A stretch of 64,000 nt of DNA, taken from Ischnura elegans (Eukaryota; Arthropoda; Insecta; Odonata; Coenagrionidae). Position 1 is the stretch's first letter. Every line of letters starts with the position of its first letter. The stretch covers positions 52,736,968 to 52,800,967 of the forward strand of contig NC_060257.1 in NCBI RefSeq assembly GCF_921293095.1, written 5' to 3'. Shown in pieces: positions 33,501 through 45,500 of this stretch. The notes below the pieces were generated by a model that saw only the letters and a program-made list of their open reading frames with translations, was not told where the DNA came from and made no database searches. A program made the position numbers and the translations under genes.

Positions 33501-36500
33501 TTAGTACGTTTTCCTCCTTAGTACGACGATTTCTCTCGGTCCCGGTACCATCGGAACAAAATACAGGCAAAAGTATTTGGTTAGTACGTTTGAAAAAATT
33601 GCGCTTTCCTGGTTAGTACGCTCAATTGCTAGCCGTGACGCAACCCGCAATTCGTTCTCCAGTATCTTCTTAAGGGTCATACAGCTCCGAATTCATGATT
33701 TAATTTATTATTACTAGCCATTAACATTCTTAAATTTATTCTACATATCTTTCTTCGACCGTGATTTATCCAAATGCATTTCTCAATTCTTATGACGTGA
33801 TGAATTTATCAGGAATGTCTGACTATGCAAAACTGCAGCCAATGAGAAGCCACAATTTTCCCCACCCCGAGCTCCTCACCTTCTGTTGCCTGCTGGAGTG
33901 CCCACTGCGCACAAATTTCACGAGGGGGCATTTGTTGCTATTGCACGAGTTATCATGATGAAGAAATGAGTCTTATCCAATTCCCACTTTATCTAAAGCA
34001 GTACTGCACGACGTCAATGTTACGGGGTGCGTGCATATTTGACGACTGCTGCGGGAGCAGACGATGCTCTGGATCTCCACGCGAAGCTTTAGCTCAAAAA
34101 TACTTGATCTCGGCACGAAAGCAGACGACATTAAACTAATTTTTAAAGAAAATTTCAACATTATAATATAAAATCTTCTTGTAATTACGTCGTAATATAA
34201 TAATCTTGCGTGTTATTATTCGGTATATCGATCGATATAACAATCGATATGGCTGTATTCCAGAAGCGAATGTGTACGGTTGTTGCCGTAATTTAAGGTT
34301 AATATAATTTTGTCCAATTTTTATGAGTTTAAAAACAACCCGTTGACATACTCAGGGTTGTTGTTATATTCTCCGAGTATCCTGTGACAAAAAAGAAATG
34401 ACTTAGCTTTACTTGTCCTCTTTCTATAAATACATATAGGATAAATCACGGGAGAAAGACGCCGTTTTCATGTAATTGTCTTCGGGAAATCTATGAAACA
34501 TTGTGATTTTTATTCACATGGTATTGTTTTTCAATGTAGCGCCCATTTTCTTTATTTTAAAGGTGAAAAGAGCTCAGGAAGGCGATCCTACGAGAACTAC
34601 CGATAGTAATTGTAATTATGACGACTTTTCCTCAGATTGCAATTACCCCGACTGCTATTTTTTACTTTCCTTGTTAGCACGTTTTCCTGGTTAGTACGTT
34701 CATTTTTTGTGGTCCCTTCAGAAACGTACTAAACAGGTTCCACTGTATTTACTAATATATATGTTTTATCCAATGAAACAATGTTGTAGTCGTTATTACT
34801 TTTATTAAGCTCATTGCTATTATGTGATGCTATTTATTGTTTATTTATTATAATATGGTACACCCGTGCCTCCCTTAGCACAATTTCGATTAGTGCAACT
34901 TTGATACTGTGCAAATTCATTCCTCTGGGATACATCCCAACGCTGATTTGCCTAATCAAATAACCTTAACATTCTCTAGATAAATCGTGAACTTGCACTA
35001 AGTGCACACAAAATTACTCTCATTTTATGCATATTAATAGTTTTTCTTGCCTCAAATCTTATTGTTTGTTTATATATTCGTCCAAATCCTTTGCTGTGCA
35101 ATGGCCAAAAATATTACTCATCATGCAAATCGAGTAGGCGACCTACAAAAGTAATTTATCTCACCTCCTTTACTGAATAATATTAGTTAATTTAATTAAG
35201 TTTGCAGCTTTTGGAAATGATTTTTTTTTAAACAAGACGGTTTGAGATGTATTTTTTGCAATCCTAAGTTATCGGGCAAATTGACTTCCATGTAAAGGGT
35301 CCAGCTGAAAGCCTTCAAGGTCATAGGCATTCAAAGGTGAGAAATGGAGCAGGGGCCGAGTTGCGTATGAATAGCATTAACATGTAAAAGGTTCCAAGAG
35401 AGAATCTCAAACACATCTCATGGCTTCTTTCCCTTCCAGCAATTGTAAGCCCTCTGCCTCTCATGAATAGAGTGCAGCAGTTGTTCAGCAGTAGAGGGTG
35501 ATTTTGATAGAGTCATATGGAGTAAAAACCAAGTGAACAGCAGCAAAAAATAGGCATGCGGATAGAAAAATAGAGAAGTTATTAAGAAAAAGGATAAACG
35601 TAGAAGAGAAATAAAAAGTGATCTATTGCTTTGAAAACAGAGAGCATCAAAGCAATATTGCGTGTAAGTTTCCCCTCACAATGTCAACGGTCTGCACTAT
35701 TTCTCTGAATAGAAACAAAGTTAAAACATCAGTGACATCAGCCACACCAACTGCATCCAAGTGGTCAACACGTACGCAAAGGTCATTGCTGGATAAAAAT
35801 CAGAAAGACTTCTAACTACCTGGATTTATCATTAAGTCAAATGATGTTCCTCTATCACAGGTAGTTATTTGTGCAAAATCTGTGGATACATTTGAATCTA
35901 TAAGTGTATATAAGGGTGGTGATTGCTCCGAGATATCAAGTGGAAGCTTCAAGACAAAAGGGCCTTGGTGAATACAAGAATTGTTTTAAGACTGGTTTGA
36001 AAATTCATCACCTGTCGGTCATGGATTACGAACCCCCGAACTAGCATGTTTTTTCCTAGATGTTAGCCCACCTGCACATAATGAGGGAATTTCAAAAGGA
36101 TGTTTTTTAACGGGAAATTTTAATGTGAATTTCTTTGAATGTGTATCTATGATCTTGAAAGATATTTTAAGCAATAAATGTTTACATAAATAAGGTTTTC
36201 TATGGCTAATAATAGGAATATATATATGGTTTACAGGAAATTTGATACCCAACATCTATGCTACCATGAAAGCATCCATATCTTCCCCATGTTAAAATGA
36301 TCTTGAATCGAATAACGCAAATTCGATTAGCTAAGGCCCCAAGGAAATCCCTTGCACTAAGCAAAGCATAAGTTTAGTACAGTTTTGTAAGCTTCTACTA
36401 TATTAAAGGAGTTAGAAGCGAGATATCAAACTAGCTTGATATATTTATATGTTATATATTTATCGTCTCGCTTTGATTTGTACGATCAGATAAGTCCTAA

Positions 36501-39500
36501 AAGGAACTAACTTAAACTGTTGTGGTTCAGCACCTTAGCGTGGACTGTGTTTGCCACACTGAAATGAGGGTGTGTCTTATATGCCACCAAATATGATACT
36601 TAATTTCTTTAGGTTTCCAGCTGATGTACATAATTCTCAAGATCCTCCTCAGTAAAAACTCAGAGAATTTACATACTTAGAAAGAATTACATGGTAACTT
36701 CATATGGTTTATGTTTTTCATGCCCATTTTCCTGGCATTTATGCAAGGGAACCTACACAATCCCTAAATCCATCGCGAAATGATGAAATGTGCTTAGTAA
36801 CAAATGCGTATGTCTACACGAACACTAAATTCAGTTTATTGAAATTAGCTGGGAATATTTTACCGCAGTTATGCCTCAAATAATTAACTTAAGTTGTGAA
36901 CTTGGCAGACAATTAACCCTTATAGTGCCAGCGGCCCGATCCATCAGCCCAAGGGGTATGTGAGAAAGAGTGCCAAGGGTCGATCGATCGGCCGGGTTTT
37001 TTTACACCCATGCTTTTTATTTTTTGTGCTTCAAGGAGCCTTTGTAAATATTTTTTAGAATCTTTCATGCTTTAACATACCCATATGAATTGAGAGCAAA
37101 TGAAAATAAATAGTTTCTAAAAATGCATAGTAGACTTCACATAAATTGTCAAGTGCAGACCTACAAATTTGTCAAAGAAGTCCTGGCATTCATCAGCCAG
37201 GGTTCCCACTCTAACTACATAGTAAAATTCACGGTTTTTTCCAGGTTTTCACGGTCTAAATGTCATCAAAATCACGGTTTGTAGATAGGGCATTTTAGGC
37301 AGAAATATTGATCACGTAACAATCATCGGCCGCACGTTAACTTAAAATGTAACAAACGTGACAGATGCCTTGAATCCAAACGCAGCAATGACAGTGCTAT
37401 GTCTCATGACGTCACCTATCGTTAGCAAAATTCATGTCCGGCTAAAAGGGTGTGAGTGGGGAAATGAAGAGAGCAGGGTGGCAGGGAAGTGAAGAAGTGC
37501 CTGATTTTTTGCCAGGATTAACGTCCACCAATCGCAGGCTGAAGGTCAATATGCTGTCATGGAATACACACGGACCAATAAATAGTTGCGTTTTCGAATA
37601 CACGTGTGCAGGTAAATGCGTGGACATTGCCTGCACGTGAATGACCTTGAAACATGATTGAAATATCGTTTTTTTTTCTTTTAACCCGTCTATCTTTGTT
37701 CTACAATCAAGTTTGAGAGATTTTTAAGGTTTTATGACGAAATTCACGGCTATTTCCAGGTTTTTTTCACGGTAGACAAAATTCACGGCTTATTCACGGT
37801 TGAGTGGGAACCCTGTCAGCATACCCCACAAAATAGGCTGGCACTAAAAGGGTTAAACTTTACTCATGACCAAAAAAGGGTTAACACAATTAAATGCAGG
37901 CCTGGTTTTCATGGAAGTCGTCACAATCGGCCGATAAAATAAGAAAGAAAAATAGGGAGAGGTTTTCGCACCATAACTTCTGTTCAAATACTGCTATTTA
38001 CAAACTGTGCACTCGGGTCGAAAGAGGGAAGCATGCTGAAGGCCATGCACAAGATCGGAAGACTCGGAAGTAGATATTAGTCACGTACGGAAGCGGAGTA
38101 AGGGCTCCCAGCCTTAAGGCAGAGCACGTCCATTGACGTTTCTCTGCTTGGACGGGACCACGTCAATTGACGAGCTTTGTACTGAATGTCTTAACAGCCC
38201 AGAGATAAAAATTTGTTAGTCCAGAGTTGATGGCAAGGTTACAACGCAGCAATCTGAATGAGTCAATACATTTATGCAAAATATAAACAGTAGAATCTCA
38301 ATCTACCTTTTTCCATTGATTGTTTTCCTGCATTTATCATTCGTCATTCCTGGTCCCAAATAAAGTTCCATACAGACAATGTAATTTTTTCCTACATCTA
38401 TTGTCCCCAAAGTATCATTTTCCCACATTCATGGTTAATAGATCACATCCATTGTTTGACAAAAATGAAACCAAGTACTTAAAATGTGTCATTCAAGGCA
38501 AAATAAAACAGAGACTTAGTATTCCAGCGAAACTCAATTTCCTTGCAGTTCAGCTGTCATTTTTTTCCGAAAACAGGTTACAATTTATGGGTTATGCTAC
38601 AAACCTTTAGCTCTGAAATCTGTCTTTTCCGGATAAGTTCTTCCACTTATTGATTATTGTTCGCCCATATGGTCTTCAGCCTGTCCCTCAAATCTCAAAA
38701 TTCTTAATAGACCTGTTAATTTCTTCGTAAACATCGTGAAAAACCGTAACCCTTCCCTCCGTAATCTCACTGCTGATGATCTCCTCTCTCAACTTGACAT
38801 AGTTCCCTTAGGGCGAAGACGTACTCTTAGTGACCTCAGGTTTTTCCACCGAATCATGAATGGCCACTTCAGGTCTAACGACATTCTTTCAATGTTCTCC
38901 CTCCGTGTCCCTTCCCGTAAAACACGGAATTCGTCTCTTTTCCATCTACCTCTCCACCGTTTATCAGTGACCCAGAGATCCCTTACCTACAGGCTACCTC
39001 TTACCTACAATTCCATCAAAGCTCCTTCTGTTGACATAACATCATCAATTTCTTCATTTACGACCGCCATCAGGAAACTTCCTCTTTAAATCCCTCTTTC
39101 TTTGTCCACCCTTCCCAAATAGCATATGAGCGGATGAGGCGTTCATAGAAGTGGAGTAGTATTATGTATATCTGAGTGTATTTAATAAAGTTTTATTTTT
39201 TTTGTCCTTATTTCTTGTTCCACTTTATTATTTATCCATTTGTTTAAAAATCCAATGTAAAAGGTCTCATGTACTGTTTTTGGGTTTATTGCAAATAAAT
39301 AAAATCTCACTGATGAGAGTCACTGATAAAGGTATATCTTCTCAGGATATTTCATTACTCCCTACTAGCCATTCGAATTCACCAGCTAATCTGATTGTAT
39401 GATAGCTAGAAATAAATGGTTAACTTGTCTTATCTTTTGGACTAAAAATTTCAAAGTGCTGTCCCATAGTACTGCCTCACCCCTGACTGTTGTCTCCATG

Positions 39501-42500
39501 CACACACTAGCATCAATGCCAAACTCATACGAGTGGTTCTGTACTTTCCAGTCTTCGTTGACTTCAAACGAGTCAGTGTTTTCAGTGTGGGTTTAGGGGA
39601 GTCAGGTTTCATTTTTGTCATATTATCATATTTTATTTGCCTTTGGACCATGGCCCTTCTGAATAAGTGAAAACTTTAAAATATCGACTGAAAATAGAAG
39701 AAGTAGAAAAGAATCCAGGGGAGAATTTTGTGGATATTGCAAAATACATTGAATACAGCCCAAGGGAACGTGAGATTTTTTTGCACGCATGCATGTTTAT
39801 GCTGCAGTCAGTCAAAGTTAAACGGAGAGGAATGGAGAAGTGGAAGTGAAGGAAAAGGAAGCAGAGATGATGGGCATACAGTTTGCATGAGTCGAACACG
39901 ATCAGTCAGATGATCGCCTGCGTAGACAGTTTGCTAGAGTACATGGAGCATTGGGAATACGAATATATTGACATTCACTACTATAAAGATCAGTGGTTCG
40001 GTAAAGAAAGCTTTCAATGAGTTCTTGAGGCAATCTAAAATATGAGACTACGGGCATAATTCATAATATATTGTTTGATTTACATAAACCATGACACATT
40101 GTGGATATTTGATGTTACTTTTTACAATTCGCTCATTTGAGTGCAGTTTGTGAGAAATCAATCAGAAATCCATCATAGCAGTACGCTGAGATAGCATGCA
40201 AACATTTTTAGAGAGGTGGTGTTTCCCCTCAGGATATTTGAAAGAGATATTTGTCGAACCAAGTATATGCCCAAAGTGTTTCCATAAAACTCAATTATTA
40301 CAGCAAACAGATGAATTCCTGTGTGAACTTTTTAAAGAATATCAGAATTTATCGCCAAAATCCTGCTTTTCCTGCTACACTGGGAACCTTGCCAAACTTT
40401 CCTTTCATAAGTTATTCTAGATTCATATTGTGTCCCAAAACAACAGGCCTTGAATCACAAAACCATTCCAAAACCAAAATGTGCAATCTGTACCTCAAGC
40501 ATTGTAATGTACAGTGAGTCCTCGTTCTACGTCACCCCGCTTAACGTCATTTCGCGATAACGTCACGAAAATTTTGAGACCATCATTCGTTTATCTCACC
40601 TTCGCTTCGCGATAACGTCAGGGCTTTTAAATTTCGCGCGAGAAAAAAACGCGAAGCGGCGGGCGTTGAAGGTTGTTCGTTTTGTGGGCGGTAATACAGT
40701 CAGTCTAAACGAAGTGTAAAACGGTGTGTTTATTGTTAACTGGGATTACGGTTTTAGCAAATTTTCTGCAAAATGAATTCTTAGGTAGGCGCGCAAGATT
40801 ATACTTGACATAATGGTTTTCGGAAACTAAAAATTGATTTCAAGGAATTTTTCCGTGTAGAACTCGGGAGTTTTTGTCGTCACTTTTTTCGGCGTGTTCA
40901 CTATAATTTTGGTTCCTGTAACTGCGACGATGTTTCAGCGATGATGATGCCCAGGCTACGCTCGCCCGGGCGACCACCATAGCGAAGCCGAAAAGCAAAT
41001 GCGGGAAGATGCAAAAATGGAGAAGGATTTACGTCACTGCTGATATTGTCATCGATGAAGACAGGAACTCGTATTTATGCCATAGTTTGGCATAAAGCGA
41101 TATATTACAAGCTGTTACTGTATTACCGCCCACAAAACGAACAACCTTCAATGACCGCCGCTTCGCGTTTTTTTCTCGCGCGAAATTTAAAAGCCCTGAC
41201 GTTATCGCGAAGCGAAGGTGCGATAAACGAATGATGGTCTCAAAGGAACTCGTATTTATGCCATAGTTTGGCATAAATACGAGTTCCTGCCTTCGTAAAA
41301 AATGCCCCAGATATGATACGCTAAAATTTTTTCACGTAGGAATTGTGAGGTCCAGGACCCGATATTCACTTTTTACATTGTTTCTTATGGGATATTATGC
41401 TTCGATTAACGTAATTTCGTTTATCGTCACATTTTTCAGGAACGGTAAGTGACGTTTAACGAGGACTCACTGTATTGATTATGCATAAATGCATATTATG
41501 TACTGTGCCAGTTATCAGTTTTTCTAGATGTGCATTGTCCTCCAAAATGATAGGCATCACATCACAAAATCAAGCCTTTTAATAACGATGATAATGAGTA
41601 TCATCCTTTCCATTATAAGAGAAGAAGCATAAAATTATTACTGCACAAAAACTTTTAGAGACAGCAAGCAAAGTGATGACTTATGATTATTTTAGCATTC
41701 AAATTTACAACCAAGAGGACCATTAACCTGTTCTATATGTATTCAAATCATAGAAATATTACCTAATATTATCCAACAGCAATATTTCATTGGGAATATA
41801 TTTTAACACATACAATTCAGATTCATCATCAAAAAACAGTTTTTTTACATATAATATTAATCAGTAAGCAATCTCATCAACTTTGTCTGCAATCTCATAC
41901 AGTGTATCACTTATTCTTCAAATAATGCTCCAGTGAATGCTCTTATATTGCGTATTACAAATTTATCAAATCACATTACAAACAATGAACCACTGCTCCC
42001 CAATTGGTAGCATGTTTAATATCTGAATAATTTAATATATTGGTAAGAGAACAGTAGACCAGTTGAACAGGACGAGGAATCAGTTTAAAAAGCATCAATG
42101 CATGTAAAAGCAGCTATATTACATTTTTTTTTAAATAAATAAACGAGGCACAGAATTATATGATTGATGGAATATTGTGGGAGTGGAAACAAAATTGGCA
42201 AAATTTGAACTTTTTATAAGTGCAATAAAATTAGTTCAGATCATATGCAGAATCTGTCATAATTTGAAACCTCCGTAATTTTAGGGTCTGCTAAATATTA
42301 TCATTGAATAAAAATATAAATAACAAATGCTTACCCTTTCAATGCCACTTCCTTTTGAAGAGTCGAGGATGATTGAATGGGGTGAGAGGGTGGAAGCAAA
42401 GGTGCCATGGGGGGCGCTGGCGGGTACACCGTCTGCGGAGGGGGTGGTGCGGGGAGCGGAGGCGTGGCCATCGACAGAGGTAATGCCCGGCCCCCTACAA

Positions 42501-45500
42501 GCAATTTGGAGTTGTGCGCAGCAGCCGTAGCAGCAGATGACACGGTAGGCCCCACTGACTTTGAGCCAAGCACAGAGGCCGAAGAGGGGATGAGGACGCC
42601 CGAGGACACAGGCGACGAAAGGGTGTGGACCGAGCTCAGCAGGTTGAGCTGAGACGTGGTGAACGAGAGGGAATTTGTTAGCGATGAGGAATTGGTAATT
42701 ACAGGTGCAGACGTCAAACACAGGGTGTTTTGCTTGGTTGCGGGTTGAGAGTGAGTTGAAGACGATGACGACGCCGATGATGAAGATGTGGATAATAATG
42801 ACTGTGAAGAGGCCGTAGCCTTAAGCGTATTGGGAGACTGCTTTTGCGATTGTGGGATGGACGGCAGATGATGCGATGTAAGAACGGAAGAACTAGAAGC
42901 GTTTTCAGCAGAATGGCCCAAATGAGCCTGGGATGTCGATGATGTTGAATGCCTGGTCAGAGCACCTAAAGGAAGAAAGGAAGGAATCAATCAAATATTT
43001 CCATGCAAGATGGCACTAAAATAGCCACTTTAACAAAAATAACACTATAATTGATAATAAACTATTCCTTCAACACATTAAAGCTAGGAAAGATATAGAA
43101 TTAATAATAGCTTATTTATAATTTTGGCTTTTGCCAACTAACAATTTGAACAAGATCATTCTGTATTATACCAGCAGAGAAGTAAGTGAATTATTGTACA
43201 ACCGAATTGGGAGCTAACTAAATCCCCTTGTATTAAGCAAATTATCTCAAGTCATAGTGAATACTTAAACAAATGTTTTCAACCAATTTGTTATCATAGT
43301 AGAAAGCTAGTCAAATGAATTAAGTAGGTACTCAAGACTTTAAATCTGAAAGTAATTGAAAAAAATACCATGTCTAAGTGCCAGTTCACAAAAATTTAAG
43401 AATTACTGTTGTTTAAAGTTTTCAATCTCAATCCCTCATACACATTGTTTGAATCGCAACAAACCATGTCAATAAGCTTATCGTATACATACATTTCTGA
43501 AGACATAAGACCATAAAAAGGCATGACTCAAGTTGAAAGATTATGGCGATACTTTGAGGAATATGATAACATTGAAACACCATACTTAACAAATTTTCAG
43601 TAAACAACTGTACAAAACATACATAAGCAAACTATTGCCATAATTTTCTCTCATATGAAGACATTGCCCTTAAATTTAAGTGATAGAACCACTTAACTAT
43701 GATGAAGAGTTATGTTTTTCTTTCAGGAAGATTTCAAGCTCAAAACATGATTTCATATAGTGCAACACCTAGAAATAAATCCGATTAGGTCTTGATTGAT
43801 TTCTTGATTCATTAAAAAAAAAGGAAGAGAGATTTAATAGTACACTAACCATGCTTTTCAGTTTGTACGGAAAACCACAGAAAACACGCCAAATAGGAAA
43901 GGCCTATCGTACAGAAACAAGTAAAAATAATGCTGAGATTAGACTCATAGCATGATCAATGACACAGGTCTCGGTCTTCCTACTGCACTCAAGGCTCCTA
44001 AATACTGGTCATCCGACTTTGACTTGGTAGTAAAAAAAAATCAGGCTATCCACATTTTCCTCCCTGATATTTCTTTATGAGAAAATCTATGAAAAAAATA
44101 TGGGGATGCTTTGATCTATGCTTCGACAAAAATTTCCATAGAGTGCAACAAATATGTGCAGATATTCATTGCTTACTTATTGGTTCAAATTAGCCAGTTG
44201 ACTGATTTCACATAACTGCGGAGCCTGAGAGAGATTCACAGTTAAGCGAGAAATATCAAGGGATCTTGGTCATACTGAAATAGTATTTTTTTTTATATTC
44301 CTGCTCTTCTCCCCAACTGCTATATACATTCTTTAAAACTGAAGTGCTTCTAATTCAAGCACATGACCTAGAAAACAGACATCAAAAGTTATCTTCATTC
44401 CATAATACAGCTCTTTATCACCAGGAATGGACCAAAATTTTAGTAAATGGAGATTCATGTGAGATATTCATTAATATTAATTGCTTGAGAACCTATAAAG
44501 CAATATACTTTTCTATTTTCTTTTAATTATTACGTTGCATGATAAATATTAGTTTTGATATTATTCCATCTAATAAATTCAAAACAAGCATTTTTTTACA
44601 CACCGCTCCTTCATTTTCCAAAAAATTAAAGCAGACTTCCCAGAAGCATACATTTGTGGAGTTTCATTCTAGTGTAGAAAAGATTCAAAAACTGACCTGA
44701 GGATACACCAGTACTATCTGCATCAGAATAACACTATTCATTTGAAGATATTAAAATAACACCCCAGGCAAGGAAAATGATTCTTTTTTAGTAAAATAGC
44801 CAGCAATCCCATCTAAGTGTAGTTAACGGCAAACTCCACCATTCCTAGTAGTCATAAATTCATTCATGTGCTCATGGCATGAAAGTTTATCTGTGTTTAA
44901 CTGACAGCTTTTAATATTTGTTGCTATTTCACTAGTTTCACGAAAAGAGCTGGCATCAATGTGATAATAAAATAAGTCCTCTACTAACGAACTTTCAGAG
45001 ACATGAACATTCAAAAAATTCAAACGTGTCTGAAATTTCAAATTTGGAAACTAAAGAGTTAGCCGATTCAACTGGCAGTGTGGTGTGGAGGAACTCCCAC
45101 ATTGAGTTAAGCTCCTTCCTCGTGAGTGGGGGAAACTCTTTGCTTCAAGGCAGAAAAGATTTCACCGGCTCAGTTACTTACACCACAGCATAGTCACTGC
45201 ACAGATATTGTTTTTGAAATTTATTTCATTACATGAGGGAAGGAATAGAATGAGAAAATCAGCTTTTTTAATATGTTTTCAAGGGTCTAAGTATTGAAAT
45301 TTATGTAATACTTTCCCAATAAAACTGATCCACATATCTAGTGCATTCATCTTTGCACAAACCATCCCCTAAAACAGATGTATTCTAGAAAAGTTCTGCT
45401 CTTAACAAGCAATGGCATTGAAAACAGAGTCTGCAGAGCCGTTTTCCGTCGAAGCTCCAAGCATCCTCAATTTTGCAGAACAAGCCCATATTTAATAAAT

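Larger units (their letters stand above)
30525..42334 (-). other. Last E(Pc) intron, 11.8 kb, transposon-rich
   Basis: Bounded by donor GTAAGC (42334-42329) and acceptor CCGGCAG. It contains, from low to high coordinate, Tigger copy 1 (31229-32963), a pogo-like element (33473-34745), Tigger copy 2 (34861-36377), a piggyBac-type MITE with a nested insertion (36917-37852), a second piggyBac-type MITE (37885-38190), a LINE tail (38700-39205), a possible pogo-related remnant (39936-40060) and a TA-flanked element (40512-41472). The remaining stretches (30525-31228, 32964-33472, 36378-36916, 38195-38700, 39206-39935, 41473-42334) show nothing recognisable. Confidence 0.85.

Noticed and set aside
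42327-42721. Overlapping plus- and minus-strand frames in 42281-42721
   Set aside because: Shadows of E(Pc) exon F; they lack motifs and splice-compatible ends.
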